A stretch of DNA of 64,000 nt from positions 62,001 to 126,000 of the forward strand of contig JAUSID010000217.1 in assembly GCA_030648295.1 (NCBI GenBank). Direction: 5' to 3'. This stretch comes from Opitutaceae bacterium (GTDB taxonomy: Bacteria; Verrucomicrobiota; Verrucomicrobiia; Opitutales; Opitutaceae). Positions 44,857 through 54,710 of the stretch are shown one piece after another. The translations under genes and the position numbers were made by a program. Under the pieces are notes generated by a model. It had not been told where the DNA came from, searched no databases, and worked only from the letters and a program-made list of their open reading frames with translations. Position 1 is the first letter of the stretch. Every line of letters begins with the position of its first letter.

Positions 44857-44970
44857 CGGCGCCAGGCGGCGCACATATCGGTTTCATCGAACCGATCGCG
44901 TGTTCGTTGCGCCGCGCAAAGGGCAAGGGGCGAAGAGCGAGGAGCAAATACCGGTCGTGCAGGTCCGCAA

Positions 44971-44994
44971 AGTGGCTGCGGCTTCCAGCCGCAG
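44971..44994. repeat. Interspersed palindrome, family H
   Basis: GTGGCTGCGGCTTCCAGCCG and CAG form a hairpin between the convergent yebC and phosphoesterase genes. The same element occurs at 40628-40708. Confidence 0.65.
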
Positions 44995-45040
44995 ATTCGT
45001 ACGGTTGCTCATTCTGCAACTCGCACCGTCCCCTTTCCGT

Positions 45041-45961
45041 TCACGCCTTCCGAAACAGCATTTCCCTCGACGGTTCGCGGCCGTGGCCGGTCAGCACGAT
45101 TCGGTCCGGGAGAATCTTCGCGGTGGCAAACCCGGTCGTGTTCGCCGTCTCGACCATGCCGCGCATCGTCAGGCAGGGAACGCCCTTGTGCTCGGCAAAC
45201 GCGCCGGCGTGATTGTGACCGTTCAACCAGGCGACGACATTTGGGTTCCGATCGAGCGCCGCGAGCAGCGCGTCCGCGTTCCAGATGTTGTGGGCGCCGG
45301 CCGGTGCGATCGGATGATGCGCCAGCACGATAACCCTCTTCCGCCCGGCGCGCGCCGCGGCACACGTGCGTTCGAACCACGAGAGTTGCGCCGGCCCAAT
45401 CGCGCCATTCCACGTCTGCGCCTGCCGGCGCTTCGCCGCTTTTTGCAGCTTCAATTCCGCCTCCGCCGCGGCGCGCTCAGCCGTTCCAGCCCGGTGCGCA
45501 TACGTGCTGACGTCATTCGTATCGAGCACCACGAATTGAATTTCGCCCTGCACAAACGTGCCGTATCGCGCCCGCATGCCCAGCCGGCCCGGAACCTTCG
45601 GCTTCATCTCGTCGAGCACCTCAAAGTCATGGTTTCCCAGGAGCTGATGCCACGCGTGCCGGCTGCGACCGAGCGGTTTCATCATGGCGTCGAAACTTTT
45701 CCACTCGCGGTCGATCAGGTCGCCGAGGTGCGCGCAGAACGCCAGGTCGCGTCCGTTGAAATGCTCGACCGCGTCCTCCAGCCGCGTCAGTCCGGCGCGA
45801 TAATACCGCGTCCCGTGCGGTTCGATGTCGGCATATTGCGCATCGGCCACCAGTCCGATTTCGAAGCCGTTGGTCATTGCCGCGCGGGCTACGTGCGGCG
45901 CAGATACCGCCATCGCGGCCGCCGTGCCCAAGAATTTCCGGCGCGTGAGGACGGTTTTCAT
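45041..45961 (-). CDS. TAT-exported metallophosphoesterase
   Basis: A 306-residue calcineurin-like phosphoesterase. A twin-arginine signal is present (TRRKFLGTAAAMAVS, ending HVARA). The metal motifs are IGLVADAQYAD (D-x-Q in place of D-x-H), HLGDLIDRE, LGNHDFEVLD, VLAHHPIAP and NGHNHAGAF, in the correct order. The first motif variant is seen in the ADPRibase-Mn group and in purple-phosphatase-like members. Start at 45961 is set by the TAT signal. Downstream it ends at 45041; substrate unknown. Confidence 0.9.
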   Translation of the reverse strand: MKTVLTRRKFLGTAAAMAVSAPHVARAAMTNGFEIGLVADAQYADIEPHGTRYYRAGLTRLEDAVEHFNGRDLAFCAHLGDLIDREWKSFDAMMKPLGRSRHAWHQLLGNHDFEVLDEMKPKVPGRLGMRARYGTFVQGEIQFVVLDTNDVSTYAHRAGTAERAAAEAELKLQKAAKRRQAQTWNGAIGPAQLSWFERTCAAARAGRKRVIVLAHHPIAPAGAHNIWNADALLAALDRNPNVVAWLNGHNHAGAFAEHKGVPCLTMRGMVETANTTGFATAKILPDRIVLTGHGREPSREMLFRKA

Positions 45962-46008
45962 CAGCGGACGATTACTCGCACGATCTCTTCTCGTCCAGAT
46001 CGGTTCTG

Positions 46009-46084
46009 CCGGCGTGCCGGCGGCCGTCGCGAAGTGCCTTCGCACTGTTCGTCCGGCCGGCTGCAGGCGCCGGCACGCCGGCTC
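46009..46084. repeat. GC-rich inverted repeat, family I
   Basis: GGTTCTGCCGGCGTGCCGGC at the left is mirrored by GCCGGCACGCCGGCTCCGC at the right, with an inner GCGAAGTGCCTTCGC hairpin. It lies in the leader of the phosphoesterase gene. Confidence 0.7.
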
Positions 46085-46090
46085 CGCTTT

Positions 46091-46115
46091 GGTTTTAACG
46101 TATTACGTTAAAACC
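46091..46115. promoter_or_regulatory. Perfect AT-rich palindrome
   Basis: GGTTTTAACG-TATTA-CGTTAAAACC has 10-bp perfect arms with a 5-base centre. It lies between the stop at 46140 and the phosphoesterase start at 45961 on the minus strand. It could be a terminator for the upstream gene or a regulator site. The core 13-mer ACGTATTACGTTA also occurs at 21633-21645. Confidence 0.5.
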
Positions 46116-46139
46116 CAGCCCGCGTTTCGCGTGAAGTTG

Positions 46140-47951
46140 CTACCGGCCATCCCACGGAAATGACAGCGTCGGTGCAGCCGCGAAGCGTTTCATGGCGAGC
46201 GTAAGCGTGGCGCCGGCGCCGGGCGCGAGACGCACCGAGAACGCGCGGCCGGCGACGCGCTCCGTATGACCATTCCACGCGACCGACTCGAATCGATGCT
46301 CACCATACGCTCCCGCCTGCACCATGACAGTCCGCGATTCCGTGGCATTCAGGTTCACCAGCGTCACCGTCGTGCTGCGATCGTCGAGTTTGGACACGAG
46401 GGCGCCGACATCCTCCGGCAAACCCGCGCGGCGGCGAACTGGATCGAAATAACGCAGCCGCGAGAACAACAGGCCGCCGTCACGTCCCGGCACCAATCCG
46501 CCGAGCATCAGTTGCGTGAGCGCACTGATGGTCGCGGGATTGTAGCCCATCATATTATCCGCGAGCCGCTTTTCCGGCGGCGTGTCGTCCCGGCGCATGG
46601 CGTCGATGCGGCGTGCCACGGTCGCGAGATCGCGGCGAAGCGCCGTCTCCGGAAAATTGCCGTCACGTCCCTCGAGGAACGAAATCCAGGCGTCGTTACC
46701 CACCCGCGCCCGATCGTCGTCGCGCATCGTGGCATACCAGAGGTCCAGTGCGCCCACATTCCAACGCTGGCGCTGCCATCCATACCATCCGTCGGGTCCG
46801 CACATGCTCGGATACTCCCGGCCCGCGGCCGATTCACGGCCGTGCGAGTTGACGGCGTCCATCATCGTGCGCCAGGCGTCGTGATACTTGCGGTCGCCGC
46901 TGACGAGCAGCGCGTTGTTGAACCCGACCATCGCCCGCGGAATCCGGTTGCGATTTTCCCGCCGGCCGTGAACGGGATTCATCGGACTGAATCCCCAGCC
47001 GTACGCATTGCCCCACCATTTGTTCTCGGGTCCGCCGATTTTTTCATCGAGGTCGACAAAACTCGGGATGATTCCGCGGTTCGCTCTCATCCGGTCGAGC
47101 CAGGCATCCATGTAGCCCACGACCCACTGCCAGTATTTGACGTCACCGGTTGCCAGATACGCGGTGGTCGGCAGCGTCGTGGCAACAAGGTTGAGGAAAT
47201 GATCGCCGACCACGTCGGTATACTCCGCGTAATGGGCGAGAAACTGCGCGAACGTGGTCTCCCCGTGCAGCGCGACAAATCCGCCGACATCGAAGGGATC
47301 GCCAACCCAGTCGAGCGCGGTCGCCGGCCGGAGCAGCGGGCCGCGGCTGCCGTTGATCATGCTGCGGATCAATTTGTGCCGCGGATCGTAGTTCGTGATG
47401 GCCGGATCCTCCGCCATGTAGAAACCGGCGAAACGGCGCGCCCGGTTCAGGAACGCGGGGTCGCCGGGAATCGACAGGCCCATGCGGTTGAACAACTGCA
47501 AGCCTTCACCGTGGTGCATCCAGTCCGACTGGGCGGAAAACTCCAGGTAGTACATTCCCTCGCGGCCGGCGGGCACGTCAGCCGTCCGTGCCTCCGTGTA
47601 CTGCCGCAGCAAGCCCTCGTGGCCGCGGACAAACATCTCGCGAATGGCATCATTGCCGCCGAGGGCGTGGAGTTCGGGCCAGCCGTTGAAGTTTTCGAAC
47701 GCGTCGTCCGGCCCGTCGTTCGCGCCCCAGCGGATGAAGCACTGGAGATAACCGCGCGCGTCGAAGTATTTCTGGAAAAACTCGCGGCACGCCGGTGCCT
47801 GCGCCGCGAGTAATTCGCGCTCGAGCCTGGCCCAGGCTGGCGGTGCCATCGGGGTGTCGATCGTGAGCGGCGGAGTCGACTCGGCCGCGAGTGCCAGGCC
47901 GACTGAAGCGGCGGCCGCCGTGAGGGCGATGATACGAGAGCGCGCAAACAT
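46140..47951 (-). CDS. Exported protein, (alpha/alpha)-barrel glycosidase-like, unknown function
   Basis: The 603-residue product is not assigned to a family. It has a signal peptide (ending LALAAES) and an aromatic-rich helical body with repeated features of six-hairpin glycosidases: GYLQCFIRWGANDGPDDAFE-like text (in two parts), WPELHALGG, EFSAQSDWMHHGEGLQLFN, YDPRHKLIRSMINGSRGP and NKWWGNAYGWGFSP. From about 500 to the end is a beta-sandwich-like domain (VTLVNLNATESRTVMVQAG). The fold guess fits an uronyl hydrolase- or lyase-type enzyme, but no catalytic residue is recognised with certainty. Stands upstream of the phosphoesterase on the same strand, 178 bases apart. Confidence 0.65.
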   Translation of the reverse strand: MFARSRIIALTAAAASVGLALAAESTPPLTIDTPMAPPAWARLERELLAAQAPACREFFQKYFDARGYLQCFIRWGANDGPDDAFENFNGWPELHALGGNDAIREMFVRGHEGLLRQYTEARTADVPAGREGMYYLEFSAQSDWMHHGEGLQLFNRMGLSIPGDPAFLNRARRFAGFYMAEDPAITNYDPRHKLIRSMINGSRGPLLRPATALDWVGDPFDVGGFVALHGETTFAQFLAHYAEYTDVVGDHFLNLVATTLPTTAYLATGDVKYWQWVVGYMDAWLDRMRANRGIIPSFVDLDEKIGGPENKWWGNAYGWGFSPMNPVHGRRENRNRIPRAMVGFNNALLVSGDRKYHDAWRTMMDAVNSHGRESAAGREYPSMCGPDGWYGWQRQRWNVGALDLWYATMRDDDRARVGNDAWISFLEGRDGNFPETALRRDLATVARRIDAMRRDDTPPEKRLADNMMGYNPATISALTQLMLGGLVPGRDGGLLFSRLRYFDPVRRRAGLPEDVGALVSKLDDRSTTVTLVNLNATESRTVMVQAGAYGEHRFESVAWNGHTERVAGRAFSVRLAPGAGATLTLAMKRFAAAPTLSFPWDGR

Positions 47952-48086
47952 GGGGCGCGAAGATCTTCGATGGTGGGAGCCCGAACGCGAGTCGGAAGAG
48001 AAGCGCGAAGAGCGCCGAAAGGGACTCTTCCCATGGTCGCTTCCTCGACTCGCTGGCGCCCGTCGCCACGAAAGCTGACTCCTTCC

Positions 48087-48155
48087 ACTCGCTCACACTC
48101 GCAGCCACGAACTCGATCTCACACGGCGCACGGTAGCTACGAGCGTGAGCGAGCG
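48087..48155. repeat. Inverted repeat between uvrA and the unknown exported gene
   Basis: ACTCGCTCACACTCGCAGC at 48087-48104 is mirrored by GTAGCTACGAGCGTGAGCGA with GCGG at 48133-48155. It ends 2 bases before the uvrA stop on the minus strand and may serve as its terminator. Confidence 0.6.
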
Positions 48156-48157
48156 GC

Positions 48158-51115
48158 CTACTTCGGGCCCGCTTGCCGCCAGCGTTTCAATGCCTGGCCG
48201 GTCAGCGACGAGGCGCAGGCTTCGAGGTCCTTCCTCGTTCCCGCGAATATCAAATCGCCACCTTCTCGGCCGCCGCCGGGCCCGAGATCCACCACCCAGT
48301 CCGCCAGGTTGATGACGTCGAGGTTGTGCTCGATGATGATGACCGAGTTGCCGGCATCGCGCAGCTTGAACAGCAAATCCATCAGCTTCTGGATGTCCGT
48401 CCAGTGCAGCCCCGTCGTGGGCTCGTCGAGGATGTAGAGCGTTGAGCCTTGCTGCCGTTTGCTGAGCTCGAGTGACAGCTTGATCCGCTGCGCCTCGCCG
48501 CCCGAAAGCGTCGTGGCCGACTGGCCGAGCGTCAGGTAGCCGAGTCCGACGGCATCGAGCGTCTCGAGTTTGTCGATCACGCGGGGGATATTTCGAAAGA
48601 GCCGGATCGCCTCGCGCACCGTCATGTCGAGCACGTCGGCGATCGAGTGGCCGTGAAATTTGATCTCGAGTGTTTCGCGGTTGAACCGCCGTCCGGCGCA
48701 GCTCGGACACGGCGCGTACGCATCGGGCATGAACTGCATGTCGAGCTTGATCACGCCATCGCCCTGGCATCGCTCGCACCGGCCGCCGCGCACGTTGAAG
48801 GAGAACCGGCTCGCCTTGTAGCCGCGGACTTTCGCGAGCGGCACCTGGGCATACAAGTCGCGCAGCATCGGCAGCAGGTCGACGTAGCTCGCCGGATTCG
48901 AGCGCGGGCTGCGGCCGATCGGCTCCTGGTCCACCTGCACCAGCTTCTCGAAGAAATCCAGATTCTCGATCTGCCGGTGCGCAGCCGGAATCGACTTCGC
49001 GCCATTGAGCTTGCGCGCGGCCTGCGCCGCCAGGATGTCGAGCACGAGCGTGCTCTTGCCCGAGCCGCTGACACCGGTGACGCATGTGAGCAGCCCGAGC
49101 GGAAACCGCACATCGATCCCGCGCAGGTTGTTCGCCCGGGCTTCGCGCACCGTCAGCCAGGCGCCGTCCGTCTCCTTCAGTTTCGCATCGCGAATCACGC
49201 CGAGCTTGCGCGCGAGGTACGGTCCCGTGCGCGAGACTTTCGCCGGCAGCTGCATGCAGGCCGCGGGCGGACCTTGAAACAACAGCTGCCCGCCCTCGAT
49301 CCCCGCTTCGGGGCCCAGTTCGATCAATTCGTCCGCGACGCGCATCGTGTCCTCGTCGTGCTCGACCACGATGACGGTGTTGCCGCGATCGCGCAGCGCG
49401 AGGACGGTGTCGAGCAGCTTCTGGTTGTCGTGCGGATGCAGTCCGATGCTCGGCTCATCGAGAACGTAAATCACGCCGACGAGCCCCATCCCGAGCTGGG
49501 TCGCCAGCCGAACGCGCTGCGACTCACCGCCGGACAGCGTGCCGTAATCACGCTCGAGCGTCAGGTAACCAAGACCCGTCTCAAGCAGGAAGTGCAGTCG
49601 TTGCTCAATCCCCGTCACGACATCGCACACCGCGTCGGTCGCGCCGTGCACGGCGACGAGTTCACGCGCGAACGAGTGCGCCTCGCCAATGTCGAATGCC
49701 ATGAATTGGGGAAAGGTGATCGACTGCGGATTTCGGATTTCGGATTTCGGATTCTCGGCAACCGACCCAGCCGGCGACAGCGATGGCTCGTCCAATCCGC
49801 AATCCGAAATCCGCAATCCGCAATTTACCCGGACGGCGCCGCTGCGCGCGTTGAGCCGCGTGCCGTGGCATTCCGGGCACTCGCCGCTGATCATGAACGT
49901 CGTGAGCCGCGCCCGGAATCCCTCGCTGTCGGTGTGACGAAAACTCTCCTCGAGATCGCCGATAATCCCGGCAAACGACATCGCCTTGGGTTCGCGCATG
50001 CGTCGCAACTTAAACGCGAATTGCCGCTCCCCGGCGCCGCGCAACAGAATCTCGCGCGTTTCCGCCGGAAGCTTTTTCCACGGCGTGTCCGGATCGAACG
50101 GCAGCTGCTCCGCCAGCTGCTTCAGCATCGCATTATGTTTGATGATCAGATTTTTTCCGCCGATCCGCCACGGTTTGATGGCGCCCTCGCGCACCGATTT
50201 GTCCGGATCCGCCACGATCAGTTCGGGCACGAAGCGCAGCTTGCGGCCGAGCCCGTCGCACGTGGGACACGCGCCCTCGCGGTGATTGAACGAGAAATGC
50301 CGCGGCGTGAGTTTCTCGAACACGTCACCACAAACTTCACACGCCAGCGACTGGCTCAGCGCGATCTCGCGCCACGGGGCCTCGGCGGATTTCTGCGTCA
50401 GCACCATGGCGCGGTCGCGGCCTTCGCGAAACGCCAGTTCGAGCGAGTCGGCGATTCGGCTTCGCTGGTCCAGTGTCGCCACCAGCCGGTCCACGACCAG
50501 GTCAACCGCCACCTCCTTCGTGCCGGTGGGCAGGTCTCGCGTATCGTCGAGCGATTTGATCTCCCCATCGAGCCGCACGCGCTGGAAGCCGCGTTGCCGC
50601 AGCCGCGGCAGCTCCTCGCGCAGCACGCTCGGCTTCGCCGCCAGCAGGGGCGCAAGCAGCATGATCCGCTCGCCCACGCATTCGGCGAGGACACGTTGCA
50701 CATTGTCGTCGAGCGAGCGCTGCACCACGCGGCCTCCGTCCTTCGGGCAATGCGGCTGGCCGATCAATGCCCAGAGCAGCTGCGCGTAGTCGGCAATCTC
50801 GGTCGCGGTGGCAATCGTGCTGCGCGGTCCGCCCCCGCCGGTGCGCTGCTCGATCGCGAGGACGGGTGAAAGCCCGTGGATGAAATCGACGTCGGGCCGC
50901 TTGAGTTGGTCGAGCACCTGGCGCGCCTGCGTGCTGAGCGACTCGATGTACTTCCGGTAGCCCTCGGCGTAGATGGTGTCGAACGCGAGCGACGATTTGC
51001 CCGAACCGCTCGGACCGGTGATCACGACGAGCTTCCCGCGCGGAATCCGGAGCTCGAGGTTCTTCAGGTTATGCTCCCGCGCACCTTTGATGTGAATATG
51101 GGTGGCGGGATGCAT
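48158..51115 (-). CDS. uvrA: Excinuclease ABC subunit A (with in-frame palindromic insert)
   Basis: A 985-residue damage-recognition ATPase of nucleotide excision repair. The first ABC unit has [17 protein letters not shown] (residues 31-47), with zinc knuckle CEVC...CPTC and signature [15 protein letters not shown]. The second has [24 protein letters not shown]...CPSC and [15 protein letters not shown]. Residues 431-465 (bases 49721-49825) are an insert starting [11 protein letters not shown] and ending SEIRNPQS. It sits between [13 protein letters not shown] and [14 protein letters not shown], where homologues have no such text. That brings the protein to 985 residues against a usual 940-950. 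Start ATG51115 matches the family; the frame runs 70 codons further upstream. Confidence 0.97.
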   Translation of the reverse strand: MHPATHIHIKGAREHNLKNLELRIPRGKLVVITGPSGSGKSSLAFDTIYAEGYRKYIESLSTQARQVLDQLKRPDVDFIHGLSPVLAIEQRTGGGGPRSTIATATEIADYAQLLWALIGQPHCPKDGGRVVQRSLDDNVQRVLAECVGERIMLLAPLLAAKPSVLREELPRLRQRGFQRVRLDGEIKSLDDTRDLPTGTKEVAVDLVVDRLVATLDQRSRIADSLELAFREGRDRAMVLTQKSAEAPWREIALSQSLACEVCGDVFEKLTPRHFSFNHREGACPTCDGLGRKLRFVPELIVADPDKSVREGAIKPWRIGGKNLIIKHNAMLKQLAEQLPFDPDTPWKKLPAETREILLRGAGERQFAFKLRRMREPKAMSFAGIIGDLEESFRHTDSEGFRARLTTFMISGECPECHGTRLNARSGAVRVNCGLRISDCGLDEPSLSPAGSVAENPKSEIRNPQSITFPQFMAFDIGEAHSFARELVAVHGATDAVCDVVTGIEQRLHFLLETGLGYLTLERDYGTLSGGESQRVRLATQLGMGLVGVIYVLDEPSIGLHPHDNQKLLDTVLALRDRGNTVIVVEHDEDTMRVADELIELGPEAGIEGGQLLFQGPPAACMQLPAKVSRTGPYLARKLGVIRDAKLKETDGAWLTVREARANNLRGIDVRFPLGLLTCVTGVSGSGKSTLVLDILAAQAARKLNGAKSIPAAHRQIENLDFFEKLVQVDQEPIGRSPRSNPASYVDLLPMLRDLYAQVPLAKVRGYKASRFSFNVRGGRCERCQGDGVIKLDMQFMPDAYAPCPSCAGRRFNRETLEIKFHGHSIADVLDMTVREAIRLFRNIPRVIDKLETLDAVGLGYLTLGQSATTLSGGEAQRIKLSLELSKRQQGSTLYILDEPTTGLHWTDIQKLMDLLFKLRDAGNSVIIIEHNLDVINLADWVVDLGPGGGREGGDLIFAGTRKDLEACASSLTGQALKRWRQAGPK
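49721..49825. repeat. Palindromic element, family C, inside uvrA
   Basis: The left arm has GCGGATTTCGGATTTCGGAT repeats (49724-49753) and the right arm AATCCGCAATCCGAAATCCG with further copies (49794-49824). A 40-base centre lies between them. It is translated in frame as part of UvrA. A second copy lies at 63022-63090 inside the exonuclease-ligase gene and is read in the same frame. Confidence 0.9.
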
Positions 51116-51330
51116 TGGTCGAACACGCAACTTTGCGCAAAAGCACTGCACGTCAAAGCCGGATACACGCACGAACGCGGAGCGTGTCGTCCAATTCGCT
51201 CTTGCGCCGGAAGGTTCCGCGTCGTTTCTGTTGCGGCCAGTTTCAACCTGCCACGTCGAAACCCTGAACCTGACTCGAGTTTCCCGCCGCGGGAGAAATC
51301 CGCCGGGGCACCCCTCATCGCGCAATCTTC

Positions 51331-53319
51331 ATGAAAGTTCAAACGCCCTCCCCTGTCGTTGTCCTGCTGATTCGCGCGGTTGCCGTTGCCGGCGTGATCG
51401 CCGTCCTCGCCCCGGCTCCCGTGCGCGCGCTCCAGTTTTCGCACGGCGAACTGAAGGGGAGCTTCGACAGCACGCTTTCATTTGGCGGGCTGTACCGGCT
51501 GAAGGATCCGAACCCGATGTTCTACGGCACGAGCAACACGTTCGGCGGTGTGCCCGGCCAGCAGAACTCGGTGAACACGGACGACGGCAACCTCAACTAC
51601 GACAAGGGCTGGGTTTCCCACCTGCTCAAGGGCACGCATGAACTCGAGGTGCGTTACGGCGACTTCGGCGCGCTCGCCCGCGGTTACTGGTTCAAGGATT
51701 TCGAAATGGATGACACCCTGCGCACGCCGCTGTCGGAGCAGGCGCGGGACAAGGCGGTGCGCGGCGCCGCCCTGCTGGATCTCTATGCCCGGGGAAAATT
51801 CATGGTGGGCGCGAGCATGCCGCTGGAGCTGCGGGTCGGCCGGCAGGTGCTGAGCCTGGGGGAAAGCACGTTCATCCCGAACGGTATCAACATCGTGAAT
51901 TCGGTCGATATCTCGAAGCTGCGCGTCCCCGGCTCCGAGCTGAAGGAGGCGCTGCTGCCCGTGAACATGGTGAAGGCCTCGCTCGGGTTGAACCAATACG
52001 TGACGGTCGAACCGTTCTGGCTGCTCGAATTCCGGCGCAACGAGCTCGAGCCGGCCGGGACCTATTTCTCGACCAATGATTTTGCCACGCGGGGCGGCAA
52101 CGCCGTCTGGCTCGGTTTCGGCAGCATACCGGACCGCGGCAGCCCGTACGGCGACATCCCGCGCGATCTCGATCGCGAAGGCGGCAACTTCAACCAGTAC
52201 GGCCTCGCCACGCGCGTACTCGCGCCCGGCCTGAACAACACCGAGCTCGGATTCTACTACGCGCGTTATCACAGCCGGTCGCCCGTGATCAGCGCCCGCA
52301 CACCGGCCGTGGCGATTAGCCCGGCGTTGGTGCAGGCGACGGCGAGCACGCTGGCGCAGCTGTCGCTCGCCCCCGCGATGATCGCCGCCGGATTCCCGCC
52401 CGCCAATGTGCCGGCGGCGCTCACGACGCTCCTCGGCGCGGCGCTCACGGGCGTGCCGGCGAGTGCGCTGCCCGCCAACCTTCAGCCGTTCTACCCCGCC
52501 GCCGCCCAGATCGCGCGCGGCGCCGGCCAGATCGGGCTGCTCACCGCCGCGAAGACCGGCCGCTATTTCACCGAGTACCCCGAGGGGTTGAACATGTTCG
52601 GGACCAGCTTCAACACGGCGCTGGGCAAGTCCGGCATCTCCTGGCAGGGCGAGGTCTCACTGAAAAACGACGTGCCGCTCCAGGTCGATGACGTCGAGCT
52701 GCTCTTCGCCGCGTTGTCGACGCTGGCGCCGCAGTTTGGGGCCAACAACCAGATCGGCAATTTTCTCGGCCAGTACGGCCGTGAGATCCCGGGATACCGG
52801 CGGCACAAGGTGTGGACCGCGCAGACGACGCTGACGAAAGTGTTCGGCCCAATGCTGGGCTCGCAGCAGTTCACCCTGCTGGGCGAGGTGGGCGGCGTGT
52901 GGGCGAACCTGCCCTCGAAGGATGTCCTGCGCTACGACGGCGCCGGGACATTCACCGCCGGCAGCCAGGCGACGATGAATGGCGCCGGCTTTCCGCAATT
53001 AGTCGCGACGCCCTATGACGCATTCGCCGACCGCTTTTCGTGGGGCTACCAGGTGCTCGGCCGGCTGGAATACAACAACATCTTTCCGAACGTGACCCTC
53101 TTCCCGACGGTGGCGTTTACCCACGACGTGCGCGGCAACACGCCGCTGCCGCTCGGCAATTACGTGCGCGGCCGCAAGAGCATCAACGTCGCGCTGGAGT
53201 TCAGCTATCGGAACGCGTGGTCGTTCGAGCTGCGGTATGTGAACTACAACGGCGCCGGCCGCTTCAACCTCCTCGGCGACCGCGATTATTTCGCGAGCAC
53301 GATCAAATACTCCTTCTGA
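51331..53319 (+). CDS. DUF1302-family outer-membrane protein
   Basis: A 662-residue predicted beta-barrel. The signal peptide (1-33, ending VRALQ) is followed by short alternating strands from FSHGELKGSFDSTLSFGGLY to the last strand YFASTIKYSF, ending in aromatic F. The stretch RVGRQVLSLGESTFIPNGIN is typical of DUF1302 proteins. A hydrophobic Ala-rich segment (about 330-395) is a long loop insertion. It is the first of four genes (DUF1302, DUF1329, Ycf48-like, RND) with gaps of 44 bases or an overlap between the first three. Function is unknown; partners suggest it is the outer-membrane channel. It is divergent from uvrA. Confidence 0.88.
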   Translation: MKVQTPSPVVVLLIRAVAVAGVIAVLAPAPVRALQFSHGELKGSFDSTLSFGGLYRLKDPNPMFYGTSNTFGGVPGQQNSVNTDDGNLNYDKGWVSHLLKGTHELEVRYGDFGALARGYWFKDFEMDDTLRTPLSEQARDKAVRGAALLDLYARGKFMVGASMPLELRVGRQVLSLGESTFIPNGINIVNSVDISKLRVPGSELKEALLPVNMVKASLGLNQYVTVEPFWLLEFRRNELEPAGTYFSTNDFATRGGNAVWLGFGSIPDRGSPYGDIPRDLDREGGNFNQYGLATRVLAPGLNNTELGFYYARYHSRSPVISARTPAVAISPALVQATASTLAQLSLAPAMIAAGFPPANVPAALTTLLGAALTGVPASALPANLQPFYPAAAQIARGAGQIGLLTAAKTGRYFTEYPEGLNMFGTSFNTALGKSGISWQGEVSLKNDVPLQVDDVELLFAALSTLAPQFGANNQIGNFLGQYGREIPGYRRHKVWTAQTTLTKVFGPMLGSQQFTLLGEVGGVWANLPSKDVLRYDGAGTFTAGSQATMNGAGFPQLVATPYDAFADRFSWGYQVLGRLEYNNIFPNVTLFPTVAFTHDVRGNTPLPLGNYVRGRKSINVALEFSYRNAWSFELRYVNYNGAGRFNLLGDRDYFASTIKYSF

Positions 53320-53363
53320 GCCCCTCTGGCGGACCCCATCCGCCCCCCGCGATCTTCGTCACC

Positions 53364-54710
53364 ATGAAAAAACTTTCATTCCTCCTCGTGCTCTCCTCGC
53401 TGCCGGTGTACGCCGCCGTGAGTGAGGCTGACGCCGGCAAGCTCGGCCGGGAGCTGACCCCGCTCGGCGCCCAGGCCGCCGGAAACGCCGACGGCTCGAT
53501 CCCCGCGTGGTCCGGCGGCATCACGACTCCACCGGCCGGATACAAACCCGGCATGCACCACCCGGACCCGTTTTCCGCCGACCAGCCGGCCGCGACCATC
53601 ACGGCGGCAAACGCGGCGCAATACGAGGGCCGGCTCACCGCCGGTCACCTCGCGGTGCTCAAGGCGTATCCAACCTACAAGCTCATGCTCTATCCGACGC
53701 GCCGCAGCGCCTCGAATCCGTCGCGGGTGTACGAGGCGACGCGCAAGAACGCGACGACCGCCCAGCTGGTCGCCGGCGGCAACGGTGTGACTGGCGCGAT
53801 CGTCGGCGTGCCTTTTCCACTCCCGCAAAACGGGCTGGAGGTAGTCTGGAATTTCCTGACCCGCTATCGCGGTGTCGCCGCCGTCCGGCGGATCGACCAG
53901 GCGGCGGTGGAGCGCGGCGGCGGCTACCAGCTCGTGAAATTCGAGGACGAGTTTCTCTTCAACTACGCGCGGCCGGACATCAGCCCGAAGGAGCTCGAGG
54001 ACAGCAACACCCTCGTGTTCTTCAAGCAGGCGACGCTCGCGCCGGCGCGGCTGGCCGGCACCATCCTCCTCGCCCAGGAGACGCTCAACCAGGTGAGGGA
54101 GCCGCGGCGGGCCTGGGTCTACAACACCGGCCGCCGCCGCGTGACGCGCGCGCCCAATGTCGCCTACGACAACCCGGGCACCAACGCCGACGGCCAGCGC
54201 ACGAGCGACCAGTTCGACATGTACAATGGCGCTCCCGATCGCTACGAGTGGACGCTGGTGGGCAAGAAGGAAATCATCGTCCCGTACAATTCGTATCGGC
54301 TGCACAGCGACAAGCTGAAGTACACCGACATCCTGAAGCCCCACCACATCAACCCGGACCTCGCGCGCTACGAATTGCACCGCGTCTGGGTGGTGGAGGG
54401 CCGGATCAAGCCCGGCACGAGCCACCTCTACGCCCGCCGCACCTTCTACTTCGACGAGGACAGCTGGCAGATGCTCGCCGCCGATCAATACGATCGCCGC
54501 GGCGAGATGTGGCGCGTGTCCGAGGCGCACTGTATCAACTATTACGATGCACAGACTTTCTGGAGCACCCTCGAAGTCCATATCGACCTGCAAAATGGCC
54601 GCTACCTGGCCCTCGGGCTGGATAACGAGAACAAGATGTATGATTTTACCGTCAAGCGGACGCCGGCCGATTACACCCCGGAATCGCTTCGCCGCGAAGG
54701 TCTCCGCTAG
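53364..54710 (+). CDS. DUF1329-family periplasmic protein (LolA/LolB-like fold)
   Basis: The 448-residue product has a signal peptide (MKKLSFLLVLSSLPVYA). It then carries the DUF1329 signature LGRELTPLGAQAAGNADGSIP with AWSGGITTPPAGYKPG. Later blocks are AWVYNTGRRRVTRAPNVAYD, DQFDMYNGAPDRYEWTLVGK, YNSYRLHSDKLKY, RRTFYFDEDSWQMLAADQYD and RRGEMWRVSEAH. The family is related to LolA/LolB-like half-barrels that bind lipids. In other bacteria it is found next to DUF1302 and MMPL pumps, as here. A periplasmic shuttle for a hydrophobic compound is a reasonable inference; direct evidence is lacking. Confidence 0.9.
   Translation: MKKLSFLLVLSSLPVYAAVSEADAGKLGRELTPLGAQAAGNADGSIPAWSGGITTPPAGYKPGMHHPDPFSADQPAATITAANAAQYEGRLTAGHLAVLKAYPTYKLMLYPTRRSASNPSRVYEATRKNATTAQLVAGGNGVTGAIVGVPFPLPQNGLEVVWNFLTRYRGVAAVRRIDQAAVERGGGYQLVKFEDEFLFNYARPDISPKELEDSNTLVFFKQATLAPARLAGTILLAQETLNQVREPRRAWVYNTGRRRVTRAPNVAYDNPGTNADGQRTSDQFDMYNGAPDRYEWTLVGKKEIIVPYNSYRLHSDKLKYTDILKPHHINPDLARYELHRVWVVEGRIKPGTSHLYARRTFYFDEDSWQMLAADQYDRRGEMWRVSEAHCINYYDAQTFWSTLEVHIDLQNGRYLALGLDNENKMYDFTVKRTPADYTPESLRREGLR

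Noticed and set aside
48647-50869. A 740-codon open frame on the plus strand opposite uvrA
   Set aside because: Shadow of uvrA; low-complexity residues and no homology pattern.
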